From NCBI RefSeq assembly GCF_028640845.1, contig NC_080548.1, positions 10,038,314-10,102,313 of the forward strand: a DNA stretch of 64,000 nucleotides. The letters are read 5' to 3'. This document shows positions 32,980-45,179 of the stretch, one piece after another. The DNA is from Ahaetulla prasina. Taxonomy: Eukaryota; Chordata; Lepidosauria; Squamata; Colubridae. The notes under the pieces were generated by a model, which was not told the DNA's origin, did no database searches, and worked only from the letters and a program-made list of their open reading frames with translations. Each line of letters opens with the position of its first letter. The first letter of the stretch is position 1. Made by a program: the position numbers and the translations under genes.

Positions 32980-33655
32980 GCCAATCTAGCAGCTTTCACC
33001 CAAACCATCCATATCAATACAATACAATTGTACAATACATCAATACAACTGAACGTGTCCAGAAATATTTTACAAGAAGAGTTCTCCATTCCTCTGAAAA
33101 CAACAAAATACCTTATCCCACCAGACTTGAAATCCTAGGCTTAGAAAACTTGGAACTCAGTCGCCTTCGACAAGACCTAAGTTTAACTCACAGAATCATC
33201 TATTGTAATGTCCTTCCTGTTAAAGACTACTTCAGCTTTAATTGCAATAATACAAGAGCAACCAACAGATTTAAACTTAATGTCAACCGCTTTAATCTAG
33301 ATTGCAGAAAATATGACTTCTGTAACAGAATCATCAGTGCTTGGAATACTTTACCTGACTTTGTGGTCTCTTCCCATAATCCTAAAAACTTTAACCAAAA
33401 CTTTCTACTATTGACCTCACCCCATTCCTAAGAGGACCATAAGGGGCGTGCATAAGAGCACAAACGTGCCTACCGTTCCTGTCCTATTGGTTTTTTTTTC
33501 TTTTCTTCTTCATATATATATATATATGAAGAAGAAAAGAAAACACATGTATATGCTTATGCCACCTAATATTTACTCATATATATGTTTATATATTATA
33601 TAACCTTTTTGTACGATGCTTATATATATTGTTGTGACAAAATAAAGAAAGAAAG
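32980..33655 (+). mobile_element. CR1-group non-LTR element, C-terminus and 3' UTR
   Basis: The frame 32958-33431 holds RVQKYFTRRVLHS, RLEILGLENLELSRLRQDLSL, RATNRFKLNVNRFNLDCRKYDFCNRIISAWNTLPD, the usual end of a Jockey/CR1-group ORF2. The 3' UTR has 'aaggggcgtgcataagagcac...cgtgcctaccgttcctgtcc' and ends in (GAAA)n. Related copies: 37245-37430 and 53405-53880 (antisense). It is distinct from the classic CR1 at 8175; the clade is not assigned. Confidence 0.88.
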
Positions 33656-34224
33656 AAAGAAATCCAGGTTCTATCCAGAGGTTCCTTTTTCTGCTGGAGA
33701 CACTGGCTGAATTTGCACAACAAACTGCATGGTTCCCAAATTAAACTATTTTCTAGGTTCATTCTCAATATAGAATGTTGAAGTAACAAAACAGAACATG
33801 TGTTTTAGTGTCACATGCTAAACGAGAGAGAGACAGAGACAGAGAGAGATGGTTAAACTTATTGTGTATATGTTTAGAGATTTTAATGTGTAAAAAAATC
33901 TGAGCTATTTTACGCTTTGTTGTTCCAATCCAAGTATGACCAGAGGATCCAAAACAAAAAAACAAAAAAACACCCAACCTCATAATGGAAAGTCCTGATG
34001 ATGCAATCAAAGTCCCATCCCTTTTATTGTGTGTGTGTGTGTAATGAATGTGGAAATAGGAGTAGGCCTTCAAATGCATGGCTGCAGCAGCCATCTTAAT
34101 TTTGAAACTTTCCCCCACAGCTCCCCACTCTGCCATCTGGGGCATTAAAAAAATCAGCAATTGGCTTGGGGATCCCATGACAGAGCAAACCTCAGTGTTG
34201 CATGAGGTTAACTGAGTTTAAGTG
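33656..34224. other. No recognisable gene; short simple repeats
   Basis: GA-rich patch at 33822-33850 and a short GT run at 34029-34043. Confidence 0.45.
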
Positions 34225-34305
34225 TCAGTTTAACAGTAACAGAGTTGGAAGGGACCTTGGAGGTCATCTAGTCCAACCCCTTGCTCATGCAGGAGACCTG
34301 AGTGA
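34225..34305 (-). repeat. CR1 3' terminus, antisense
   Basis: taacagagttggaagggaccttggaggtcatctagtccaaccccttgc. Confidence 0.85.
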
Positions 34306-34486
34306 ACTCTCTGTGTGGCTTTTTATTTTCACCATTTGTGGGTTATTTTATCTTTTGAATTTATTTTGGTTCTGTTTTTAATCAGTTTTTGTCTGTTGAA
34401 ATTGTTTTAGTGTGTACACCACCTAGTCACTATGTGAGATAGGCAGCTATGTACGTGTGTGTTGTGTGTTCTCTGTTCTGTTCAAA

Positions 34487-35534
<1,048 letters not shown>

Positions 35535-36208
35535 TCCAGATATGCAAGCAAAATGTTGGAGATGTAATTGTGATGACACTACATATTTTCATATTTGGTG
35601 GACTTGCAAAAATATTAAGGCTTTTTGGATAAGAATTTGGTGGATTCTACAAAATGTTTTGAAAAAGAAGATAAAGTTCCTGCCGCAAGTTTTTTTGCTG
35701 GGAATTATCACGGACTGTACAGTAATTGAGACTAAGTTGATTTTAAATTTAATAACAGCGGCAAGATTACTAATAGGACAGTATTGGAAGAAAAAAGAAG
35801 TACCTACAATAGGAGAATGGATATTGAAAGTTGCCAATTTGGCTGAGATGGCAAAAATCTCAGCCTTTTTGAAAGACAATACGCAAGAAAGATATTTAAG
35901 TGAATGGAAAAAATGGATTGACTATATTCAAAACAAATATCAGACTAAGAGTTATCAGACTGCCTTTGAATGATTAGGATGTATTATTTTTGATTGTTTT
36001 GGGGGAGGTTAGGAATTGATGAGAATTGTAGGATTATAATTTAGTTAGGAAGGAAATTTTTTTAGTATATGTTTGTTTTATTTTTACTATACCTTGTGTT
36101 TGTTCCGAGAAGTCAGGGGGGGAGGGGGAGGGGGGTTTGTGAAGGGAGGGGGAGGGGGGAAAGGGGGGAAAAATTTTGTAAAACTTTTTCAATAAAAAAA
36201 AAAGAAAA
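35535..36208 (+). mobile_element. L1 LINE, end of ORF2 and 3' UTR
   Basis: Reads PDMQAKCWRCNCDDTTYFHIWWTCKNIKAFW (the Cys/His knuckle at the L1 ORF2 C-terminus) and continues without a stop to ...SYQTAFE at 35970. Then a G-rich 3' UTR and AATAAA-poly(A). This is the intact reference for the interrupted copy at 27319. Confidence 0.92.
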
Positions 36209-36334
36209 AGAAAATTGGTGTAGTTCTGCTTATTGTGTATATGGGTCAGTCTTGCCCCAACTTGCCCCTCGACTCCATTGGGTGTGGAAAGGTTTAGTTT
36301 GCTAAGGGCCAAGTGATTACAAATATAGCAAATC

Positions 36335-37557
36335 TAAAAAAATATATAATCACTTGCTGAGTATTAAACTAGAAGAACAGGTAAAAGAAACAATGATAGC
36401 TTGGGCAAAAAATGTTGGATATTCAATAGCAGCAGCTATGGGAAAGGAATTATAAATTAACCATGTCCACAACATATAAGGAGAATCAATACAAAATGTT
36501 TTACAGATGGCACATGCCACCTGAAAAACTGGCAAAAATGTTTAAAGATAAACCAGCTAAATGTTGGAAATGCCATCAGAAACCAGGATTGTATTATCAT
36601 GTATGGTGGACATGTCCAGAAGCGAGAAATTATTGGATTAAAATTAAAACATGGTTAGAAGAAATGATACAACAACATATGGATTTAAAACCTGAACGTT
36701 TCCTATTGGGTATCTTACCAGAGAAATGTAATATAGAAAATACATATTTGATTATACATAACTGCAGTGAGGATAATATTTGCGCAAAGAGGGAAAGCAG
36801 AGAAAATCCCTACAGAGAGAGAAGTAATTAAGAAAATATTGGACTGTGCAGAAATGAATAGATTGACTTTGACAATTAAAGAAAGAGAGGAATCGGAATA
36901 CTTTAAGATATAACATAACACATAATAACAGAGTTGGAAGGAACCTTGGAGGTTTTCTAGTCCAACCCCCTGCCCAGGCAGGAAACCCTACACCATTTCA
37001 GACAAATGGCTATCCAACATCTTCTTAAAAATTTCCAGTGTTGGAGCATTCACAACTTCTGCAGGCAAGTTGTTCCACTTATTGATTGTTCTATGGGGGC
37101 GATTTTACCATTGGTTAGACAAGATATATATATATATAAGGTAATGTTGTAATGAAATGAGTGAAGAAGAAAGAAGAGAAAGAAGATAGATAAATGTATT
37201 AATAGAAAAGCAAGAAATGTTATAACAAATGAAACGATAATATTAAGATATAAGGGGCGTGCATAAGAGCACCAGCGTGCCTACCGTTCCTGTCCTAATG
37301 TTCCCTTTGATTGTATCCAATTCGTATAGTTATTTCATGCTTATGCTTATATATATGCTTATATATCATATAGTCATTTCCTGCTTATGCTTATATATAC
37401 TGTTGTGACAAATAAATAAAACAAAAAATAAATGATAAATAGTGGAGGAGTAGGAAGACAACACAAAAGATGCACTCAGATGATACACTGAATGATTGAT
37501 TGTGTATTGTATGTTAGTTTGTCTATAAAATAAAATAAAAACTTTTATTAAAAAAAA
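36335..37557 (+). mobile_element. L1 LINE with 16-bp duplication, carrying two other fragments
   Basis: Flanked by acaaatatagcaaatc (36319-36334, 37558-37573). ORF2 C-terminal part: KPAKCWKCHQKPGLYYHVWWTCPEARNYW (36541-36640). It is interrupted by an antisense CR1 3' end at about 36912-37094 and a CR1-group tail at about 37245-37430, and ends in A-rich sequence. Confidence 0.93.
36912..37094 (-). repeat. CR1 3' end nested in L1, antisense
   Basis: ataataacagagttggaaggaaccttggaggttttctagtccaacc... ends at gattgttct; the L1 text resumes 'gattttaccattggttag'. Confidence 0.85.
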
Positions 37558-37573
37558 ACAAATATAGCAAATC

Positions 37574-37826
37574 CAGAACTTAAATATGTTTGTATGTCAA
37601 AACTTCCATGGTTCACTTTTTCCCGCTTTGTCCCTTCCCATTGCTGGTCCCCCACATTGTTCAATCATATTCAATGGTCTCTTGGGGGATGGTCTCTTCA
37701 ACTGTCGACTGGGTGATGCAGACCTGCTTGCCATTCCCAGCTGGGTGACCTTGAAGTTGTGTCTGTAAAAGGTACGATGAGTCCTTAGCCTTCCCCCTCC
37801 CCTCCAGCTGCCTCCCCCCCATAGTT
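37574..37826. other. No recognisable gene or repeat
   Basis: Unclassified sequence. Confidence 0.35.
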
Positions 37827-38450
37827 AGAATAGAATAGAATAGAATTTTTATTGGCCAAGTGTGATTGGACACACAAGGAATTTGTCTTGGTGCATATGC
37901 TCTCAGTGTACATAAAAGAAAAGATACGTTCATCAAGGTACAACATTTACAACACAATTGATGGTCAATATATCAATATAAATCATAAGGATTGCCAGCA
38001 ACAAGTTATAGTCATACAGTCATAAGTGGAAAGAGATTGGTGATGGGAACTATGAGACGATTAATAGTAGTGCAGATTCAGTAAATAGTCTGACAGTGTT
38101 GAGGGAATTATTTGTTTAGCAGAGTGATGGCCTTCGGGAAAAAACTGTTCTTGTGTCTAGTTGTTCTGATGTGCAGTGCTCTATAGCATCGTTTTGAGGG
38201 TAGGAGTTGAAACAGTTTATGTCCAGGATGCGAGGGATCTGCAAATATTTTCACGGCCCTCTTCTTGATTTGTGCAGTATACAGGTCCTCAATGGAAGGC
38301 AAGTTGGTAGCAATTATTTTTTCTGCAGTTCTAATTATCCTCTGAAGTCTGTGTTTTTCTTGTTGGGTTGCAGAACCGAACCAGACAGTTATAGAGGTGC
38401 AAATGACAGACTCAATAATTCCTCTGTAGAATAGTTCATGTCAGACTGGC
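37827..38450 (-). mobile_element. CR1 (snake L3-type) 3' part, antisense
   Basis: Begins with antisense (AATAG)n, then ttttattggccaagtgtgattggacacacaagg. Minus-strand frame 38108-38302 reads LYTAQIKKRAVKIFADPSHPGHKLFQLLPSKRCYRALHIRTTRHKNSFFPKAITLLNK, the CR1 C-terminus. Uninterrupted, so it shows the pre-insertion sequence of 7985-10066. Confidence 0.9.
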
Positions 38451-39512
38451 AGCTAGCAAGTGTGAAACACAGGCAAAAGATGGCAACTCTGAGACTATGT
38501 TCAACTCCCTCCAACACCCCCAAATTCTGGAAGAGTAGAATCCAGAGAAAACTTCAGCTCCTGATTCTTCTGGTTTCACCAATGGTCTTTGGAATTCACC
38601 ACAGGCAGCGAGCAAATTCTTGTAGCCTAACTTTGCCTGATTTTTCATCCCTGGATTCTTTTCAGTCTGACTCCAGCTTTAATCATCAGTTGCTTTTGAC
38701 AAATAGTTAAGAGATTCAGGAGGCTTTAAGGAAATGTCTAAAAATATCCTTCCAACAACATCAGCCTTGATTGAAGTCCTTTTCAGAGAGGATGGATCTG
38801 GATCAAAGCCACCAGTCTTGAGATAGCCTTTTGCCCGTCTCCATTTCATTTCAGCTGCTGAGTATCAAAGGAGATGAGCTGAGAGATGCAAGGTGGTCAC
38901 TCTATTTTAAAAATATTTAAAAGCCTAAATCTGAGCTCCCAGTACCTTATTTATATAGCCACAGCAAGGAACCCTTTGGTAAAACTTCTCCCTTTTTAAG
39001 CATCTCCTCTGCTCATTTCTATGAGCCACCATTGAGATATTGTGGAGGTGTCTCAAAGAAGATATTTTTCCCAAAACTCCCAAGTTGTAAGCACTAGCAT
39101 TAAAAAAAAACCCCACTTATATAAAAAGTGGATTTATAAAGTCCTGGGCCCATTGCCAGAGGCCTTGGCAAGCTGATGAGCAAAAACAAAGACTTCTGTC
39201 AAAGCTACCTTTGCTGTTCATTCTTGGAGAATAAGGACTCAACAACTCTTTGGGCAGCTGAGATGCCCAAGATGCAGAAAGGGTTCAAGTTATTTATTCA
39301 AATGTCCCTTCCCATTTAAGGGCCACTTTGCCTTGTTCGGTACATTGCCCCCTTCCCTCTCCATGACAAATCAATTGTCCACTAAGCTGTCTCATAAACT
39401 ACAATCCTACCACAGCAGAAAGATCCGGGTCACATCAAGGTTTTTTTTTTGTCATACTTCCACTTTGTCATACTAAGCACTGATTTTATCTAAACAGTAT
39501 TTTCTGTTCAGC
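38451..39512. other. No recognisable gene or repeat
   Basis: Unclassified sequence with no convincing ORF. Confidence 0.45.
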
Positions 39513-40172
39513 TTGCCGTAAAGGTAAAGATTCCCCTCGCACAGAGGTGGGTTTCAGCAGGTTCTGATCAGTTCTGGAGAACCGGCAGTGGAAATTTGGA
39601 GTAGTTCGGAAAACCGGTAGTAAAAATTCTGACTGGCCCCGCCCCCATCTATTCTCTGCCTCCCAAGTCCCAACTGATTGGGAGGAAATGGGGATTTTGC
39701 AGTAACCTTCCCCTGGATTGGAGAGAGAATGGAGATTTTACAGTATCCTTCCCCTGCCACGCCCACCAAGCCATGCTCACCAAACCACACCCACAGAACT
39801 GGTAGTAAAATATTTTGAAACCCAGCTCTGCCCTCGCACATGTGTGCTAGTCGTTCCTGACTCTAGGGGTCTGTGCTCATCTCCATTTCAAAGCCGAAGA
39901 GCCAGTGCTGTCCAAAGACATCTCCGTAGTCATGTGGCTGGCATGACTCAATGCCAAAGGCGCGCGGAGCTCTGTTACCTTCCCACCAAAGGTGGTCCCT
40001 ATTTTTCTACTTGCATTTTTTACATGCTTTCGAACTGCTAGGTTGGCAGAAGCTGGGACAAGTAATGGGAGCTCACCCTGTTATGCGGCAGCACTAGGGA
40101 TTCAAACCACTGAACTGTCGACCTTTCAATCAACAAGCTCAGCATCTTAGCCACTGAGCCATTGGGTCCCTC
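39513..40172 (-). repeat. tRNA-derived SINE (third family), antisense, split by hAT
   Basis: gtaaaggtaaagattcccctcgca | insert | catgtgtgctagtcgttcctgactctagggg...caccaaaggtggtccctatttttctacttgc...gggattcaaaccactgaactgtcgacc (antisense B box)...agccactgagccattgggtccc (antisense A box). Confidence 0.88.
39542..39830. mobile_element. hAT MITE nested in the SINE
   Basis: CAGAGGTGGGTTTCAGC...GAAACCCAGCTCTG with the perfect 8-bp duplication ccctcgca (39534-39541, 39831-39838). Uninterrupted relative of 1612-2176. Confidence 0.95.
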
Positions 40173-40326
40173 AGCTTGCCTTACATGACACCAAAGACGC
40201 CCTTAGAAAGAAATTGTCAGTTACTTTTTACCATGGGTGAAGAACATCTAAAGCTTATCTCAGGATACACCAACAATAATGATGATGACCATAACTTTCA
40301 GTAGCCCCACTCAGCATAGGCTATAC

Positions 40327-41694
40327 CAGGGGTCTCCAACCTTGTTGTTGTTGTTAATTGCGAAGTCATGTCTGACCCATCGTGACCCCATGGACAACGT
40401 TCCTCCAGGTCTTCCTGTCCTCTACCATCCTCTGGACTTCATTTAAACTCATGCCTACTGCTTCAGTGACTCCATCCAGCCACCTTGTTCTCTGTCGTCC
40501 CGTTGTTCTTTTGCCCTCAATCTTTCCCAGCATTTGGCTCTTCTCCAGTGAGTCCTTCTTTCTCATTAGGTGGCCAAAGTATTTCAGTTTCATCTTCAGG
40601 ATCTGGCCTTCTAAAGAGCAGTCAGGGTTGATCTCCTCTAGGACTGACTTGTTTGTTCGCCTTGCAGGAGTCTTCTCCAGACACCAGAGTTCAAAGGCCT
40701 CGATTCTTTGGCGCTCAGCCTTTCTTATGGTCCAGCCTTCACAACCATATATTGCAACTGGGAAAATCATAGCCTTGACTATAGGCACTTTTTTTGGCAG
40801 GGTGATGTCTCTGCTTTTTAGTACGCTGTCTAGATTTGCCATAGTTTTCCTCCCCAGGAGCAAGCGTCTTTTAATTTCTTGTCTGCAGTCCCCATCTGCA
40901 GTGATCTTGGAGCCCAGGAAAATAAAATCTGTCACTACCTCCATTTCTTCCCCATCTATCTGCCAGGAATTGAGAAGGCCAGATGCCATGATTTTAGTTT
41001 TCTTAATGTTGAGTTTCAAGCCAACTTTTGCACTCTCCTCCTTCATCCGTATCAAGAGGCTCTTTAGTTCCTCTTTGCTTTCTGCCATTAGAGTGGTATC
41101 ATCTGCATAACTGAGGTTGTTGATATTTCTCCTGGCAATATTAATTCCAATTTTTGATTCATTTAGCCCCGCCTTTCTCATGACGTGCTCTGCATATAAG
41201 TTAAATAGACAGGGTGATAGTATACAGCCTTGCTGGACTCCTTTCCCAATTTTGAACCAATCAGTGGTTCCGTGTCCAGTTCTCACTGTTGCTTCTTGAC
41301 CCACATACAGGTTTCTCAAGAGACAAATAAGATGGTCTGGTACTCCCATCTCTTTAAGAGCTTGCCACAATTTGTTGTGATCTACACAATCAAAGGCTTT
41401 AGCATAGTCAATGAAGCAGAAGTAGATGTTTTTCTGGAACTCCCTAGCTTTCTCCATGATCCAGTGTATGTTGGCAATTTGATTTCTAGTTCCTCTGCCT
41501 CTATGAAATCCTGCCTGTACTTCTGGTAGCTCTCGATCCACATACTGCTGGAGCCTAGCTTGTAGGATTTTAAGCATAACCTTACTAGCATGTGAAATGA
41601 GTGCAATGGTGCGATAGTTTGAAGCAAAGCTGGCTGAGGAATTCTGGGAATTGAAGTCCACAAGTCTTAAAGTTGCCAAGGTTGGAAACCCCTG
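40327..41694. mobile_element. Palindromic hAT MITE split by Bov-B
   Basis: Left stump caggggtctccaaccttg (40327-40344) and right arm 41622-41694 (agcaaagctggctgagg...ggttggaaacccctg). Flanks ggctatac / gcctatac match in 7 of 8. Most of the left arm is missing. Confidence 0.88.
40345..41621 (-). mobile_element. Bov-B (RTE-clade) LINE, 5'-truncated, RT frame still open
   Basis: Minus-strand frame of about 420 codons without a stop: reverse-transcriptase blocks QAGFHRGRGTRNQIANI, CFIDYAKAFDCVDHNKLW, GKGVQQGCILSPCLFNLY and NNLSYADDTTLMAES (YADD catalytic motif), then the Bov-B C-terminus ...EGKRTTGRQRTRWLDGVTEAVGMSL and WRNVVHGVTMGQT. The 3' end is a short (CAA)n. The endonuclease and fingers start are missing, so it cannot move on its own. 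The first 15 or so codons of the open frame belong to the hAT arm and begin with TTG, not ATG. Confidence 0.95.
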
Positions 41695-41702
41695 GCCTAT
41701 AC

Positions 41703-42378
41703 TATAGTAAGAATGCTGGGAACTGTAACATCCAGATACACATGTGACTTCTAATTACACCCATTAGTAGAAGTCAACCTTGAATACCTAATAGGAAAGA
41801 CTAGAGACACCTGTTCACAGAATGGCTACCACCTAAAGGTGACCAGTTCCTGAAATGCATTTATGACAAGCCCTGCTCCTTTCTTGTTTTCCTCTCTTCT
41901 CCACCCCTAGTGTTCTAAAACTACATGACCTCAGATGACCTTTAATTCTTCTCTGGGAAACTGGGCTCCCTTCAAATTAAAACATGAGACTAGAACCAAC
42001 AAACCCTTTTCCTAATTTCCAAGAATGCCTGAAAAGGGCTCTTATGCCAACCATCTCCAAATATCTTGGAGGACCTAACGGAGACATCTTGCAAATTGCA
42101 ACCCAACATATCCGAAGAGCTTCAGGCTAAAAGAAGCTGGACTCTCTTAAAACCTAGATAATTTCTTTGCTTGACCCCTTGCCATGGCAATGATCAAGTC
42201 AAAGGAAGTAAGCTTTAGTAAAGCCCCTGTGCAACCTTAGCTCAAAGTTGACAGCAGGTCTACAGGAGCTCCTATGGTATCTTTGCAGAGTCAAGGATTG
42301 AACCTGAGGTCTTTTTCATGAAAGTTGTATTTGTGGCCCTGCCTGTCTAGACTCTAACATTATCCTGTACTTTTGTAG
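41703..42378. other. No recognisable gene or repeat before DLGAP3 exon
   Basis: Unclassified sequence directly upstream of the first coding exon. It does not look like a CpG-rich promoter, in keeping with an intronic position. Confidence 0.45.
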
Positions 42379-42449
42379 GTGCTGGGTCTTCCTCTTCCCC
42401 TGACCCACAGAGAGCAGGATGAGTGGCCTACTTGCCCAGTGATGACACC
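42379..42449 (+). other. DLGAP3: 5' UTR and splice acceptor of the first coding exon, with short uORF
   Basis: Two AG acceptors precede the start codon: one ending at 42378 (ttttgtag) and one ending at 42410 after a better pyrimidine-rich stretch (cttcctcttcccctgacccacag, 42388-42410, interrupted by a few purines). Either implies an upstream non-coding exon that I cannot locate. An ATG at 42419 opens a seven-codon ORF (MSGLLAQ) that stops at 42440-42442, eight bases before the main ATG at 42450. If it is in the mRNA, it would be a minimal upstream ORF. The choice between acceptors is an inference. Confidence 0.5.
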
Positions 42450-43472
42450 ATGAAGAGCTACCATGGGGACCGCAACCAGTCACGGGAACACCCTTGCCAC
42501 TGCATCCCAGAGGCCTGTGACCAGCCAATGGAATACATCCACCATAGCCAGGAATCTCGCCAGCCATACCTCCTCAGTCCCAGTGAGCCTTATTCCTTGG
42601 ACCACTACTGCTCATCCCGGAGCTCTGCTGACCCTCCCCTCAGCCTAACTGAACCACTTTCTGCTGCCAGCAGTAGCAGCACTTTTCCTAGAATGCACCA
42701 CACACCTCAACAGTACGACTCCTGTGACGAGTGCATGGCGGCCGCCCATCCTTCCGGCAAGATCAACCGGCTGCCCCCCACTCTCCTGGACCAGTTTGAG
42801 AAGCAGCTGCCTCTTCACCACGACGGCTTCCACACCCTGCAGTACCAGCGGGCCAGCAGCACAGAACAGCCACGCAGTGAGAGTCCCAGCCGCATCCGGC
42901 ATCTCGTCCATTCTGTCCAGAAGCTCTTTGCCAAGTCACATTCCCTGGAAGCCCCATCCAAGCGGGAGTACAACGGCACCAAGATGGAAGGGCGGGGCAC
43001 CGAGGGAGGGTACCACCACCACCACCCTCACCACCACCGCCAGTCGCGGCACGGCAAGCGTAGCAAAAGCAAAGACCGCAAGATGGATTCCTCATCGTCT
43101 TCTTCCCGCCATCGGAACAAGATGATGGGCTGGTGGAGCTCCGATGATAACCTGGACAGTGATAGCAGCTACATGGTGTCCGGAAGACAACATGCTGTTG
43201 ATCAGAGCACCCAGTACTGTGTGGACACCCCTGAAAGTGCCTTCCGAGACTTGACCTTGAAGGGTCTCAAAAGTGGAGGTGGAGAGGGCAAGTGTTTAGC
43301 CTGTGCAGGAATGTCCATGTCCTTGGATGGCCAGACTCTCAAGAGGAGTTCTTGGCATACGATGACGGTTAGCCAAGCACGGGAGGCTTATCCCAGCTCA
43401 GGAGGAGGCCCAGAAAAAGCCTTGATGCTTCAAGAGGCCAAGGCCAAGGATCGGTCCTATCATTATCTTCAG
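42450..43472 (+). CDS. DLGAP3: DLGAP3 (SAPAP3) first coding exon, residues 1-341
   Basis: Start of a disks-large-associated protein, a postsynaptic density scaffold that binds the guanylate-kinase domain of PSD-95 family proteins and links them to SHANK. The order of blocks matches what I recall of vertebrate DLGAP3: PYLLSP near residue 39, STFPRMH at 77, RLPPTLLDQFEKQLP at 107-121, RSESPSRIRHLVHSVQKLF at 142-160, a His-rich run at 188-196 followed by a basic Lys/Ser/Arg tract, GWWSSDDNLDSDS at 227-239, CLACAGMSMSLDGQ at 282-295 and YHYLQ at the end. The His-run, the basic tract and the wording of these blocks favour paralogue 3 over DLGAP1, 2 or 4. The ATG at 42450 aligns with the family start and has A at -3. 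The exon ends in CAG before GTAAGG at 43473, phase 0. Reading on past the donor reaches a stop at 43559. Confidence 0.92.
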
Positions 43473-43549
43473 GTAAGGAGGTGGGTAGACTGTCCAGGGT
43501 GTCCATCTTATACCTTCGATTCTAATTTGATGGGTTATTCAGATATCGG

Positions 43550-43705
43550 TAGTCCTTGACTTTCAACCAGTCGCTTAGCACCCTTTGAAGTTATGACCGA
43601 TCCCCAGAAGGTATTTATGACCCGGTCCAAAATTTTGCCCCTCCTCCACAATCACAACTTACAACTGTAATAGACAGGCTCCATGACGGTCATAAGTCAA
43701 GCACT
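43550..43705. repeat. MITE fragment, 'gttgtaagtcgagg' family
   Basis: ggtagtccttgactttcaaccagtcgc...cataagtcaagcactacctgt, with inverted ends. Confidence 0.75.
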
Positions 43706-44009
43706 ACCTGTACATAACTGTACTGAGCCATATTGCCATCGGTTTCCTATGTCTACCTTTTAAAATTTGTATTTGATTACAACTTCCAAATTCTAATCAG
43801 TATGACCAGATCCATCTGGCTAATCCCACATTTGGGAAATTGTGTTCTGTATCTTTGTTGTGTTCAGCGTTTTCACTGCGAGGTGACATAAGAGTCTTAA
43901 GCTGAGCAGAAGATTGCATTATCTGAGTCCAAAGACTCCTTCAACTCTTCACACTCCCAGGGCATCTCCAATGGGAACAAGGAGGAGCTCAGGACGGAAT
44001 AAGTGCTCT

Positions 44010-44110
44010 ATGACCTTGGTGGTTTTCTTTCAGACATTTCATTACCAAACTAGGTAATATCATCAGTGTAAAATAAGCATTGTAATGTTTTGATGCAAAC
44101 TCGGCCCTTT
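44010..44110. repeat. Half copy of the 56885-57035 palindromic repeat
   Basis: ggtggttttctttcagacatttcattaccaaactaggtaatatcatcag resembles the left arm at 56905-56960. Confidence 0.65.
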
Positions 44111-44383
44111 TTGACTATGCCCCAGGGTGCTGCACAAACATATATAAGAGATGCAGCTTACATCACAACATGACAACACTAATTTTGTCATTCTGGTGAA
44201 TTTTTGCAGATAATTCTATAGTCCTGTCATTCAACAGCTTAGTCCTACAACACATTTTGCCAGCACCAATAAAAACCTAACAGATGCTTTCGCGCAATAC
44301 GGCCATACCCTGGCTAGTTTTAACCTTGCTTGGCCTTTTTTTTTTTTTTTTTCAATTTAGCATCCTGATGAAAACCATTCTTT

Positions 44384-44530
44384 TTTTTTTTTTTATTGAA
44401 AGAGTTTTAAAAAAACAAAAACATTTTTCCCCCTTTTTTCCCCCTCCCTCCCAAAAAAAAACAAAACACCCCCCTCCCTCCCCCACACCCCCCCGGCTTC
44501 CCGGGTCAATCACAAGGTAAAGTTATTGGA
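44384..44530 (-). mobile_element. L1 3' UTR insertion with 16-bp duplication, antisense
   Basis: Flanked by atgaaaaccattcttt (44368-44383, 44531-44546). Poly(T), then ttattgaaagagttttaaaa (antisense cttttTCAATAAA) and pyrimidine-rich 3' UTR. Confidence 0.93.
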
Positions 44531-44802
44531 ATGAAAACCATTCTTTAATTTATGGCTCATCATCTAACTCTAGAGACCGAATAATAAGATGAAGCATGTC
44601 CTATAAAGCATTCAAACATTGTATTGTTCTGTGTTATCTGGGAGAAAAATGTTTTTTTTTACTATTTTGTCTGCTATAGTTTTCTGACTAAATTCCAGGA
44701 TTCCATGGAGCTATTACTGTTAGTTTATTTGTGTTTCTTTCTTTGTTTGTTTTATAATATTTACTTTTCAAAATTTTGTTTTTTTAAATATATACTATAT
44801 TT

Positions 44803-44923
44803 CAGGGGTCTCCAACCTTGGCAACTTTAAGACTTGTGGACTTCAACTCCCAAAATTCCCCAGCCAGGACTTCTGGGAGTTGAAGTCCGCCAGGCTTAAA
44901 GTTGCCAAGGTTGGAGAGCCCTG
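44803..44923. mobile_element. Palindromic hAT MITE
   Basis: CAGGGGTCTCCAACC...GGTTGGAGAGCCCTG. 44925-45015 behind it is a fragment of the 39542 hAT family (reverse). Confidence 0.9.
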
Positions 44924-45046
44924 CTGTAAAATCTCCATTCCTACCCCGCTCCAGGGGAAGGTTACTGCAAAATCCCCATTTCCTCCTGATCAGCTGGGAC
45001 TCAGGAGGCAGGGAATAGATAGGATCTCATTGCCAATGGTATAAGG

Positions 45047-45179
45047 CAGGGGTCTCCAACCTTGGGAACTTTAAGACTTGTGGACTTCAGCTCCCAGAAT
45101 TCCTCAGCCAGCAGTTGGCTGAGGAATTCTGGGAGTTGAAGTCCGCCAGGCTTAATTTTACCAAGGTTGGAGACCACTG
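45047..45179. mobile_element. Palindromic hAT MITE
   Basis: CAGGGGTCTCCAACC...GGTTGGAGACCACTG; no clear duplication. Confidence 0.9.

Noticed and set aside
36463..36831. A zinc-knuckle protein gene (CWKCHQKPGLYYHVWWTC)
   Set aside because: This is the C-terminal knuckle of L1 ORF2, in a copy with a poly(A) end and target duplication.
40366..41679. A 437-codon open frame that might be a host gene or a hAT-RT fusion gene
   Set aside because: It is Bov-B reverse transcriptase; the extra N-terminal codons come from the hAT arm and the frame opens with TTG, so there is no evidence of a chimeric gene.
42423..42449. Earlier start of the DLGAP3 frame (MAYLPSDDT...)
   Set aside because: The codon there is GTG, and the homologous N-terminus begins at the ATG at 42450.
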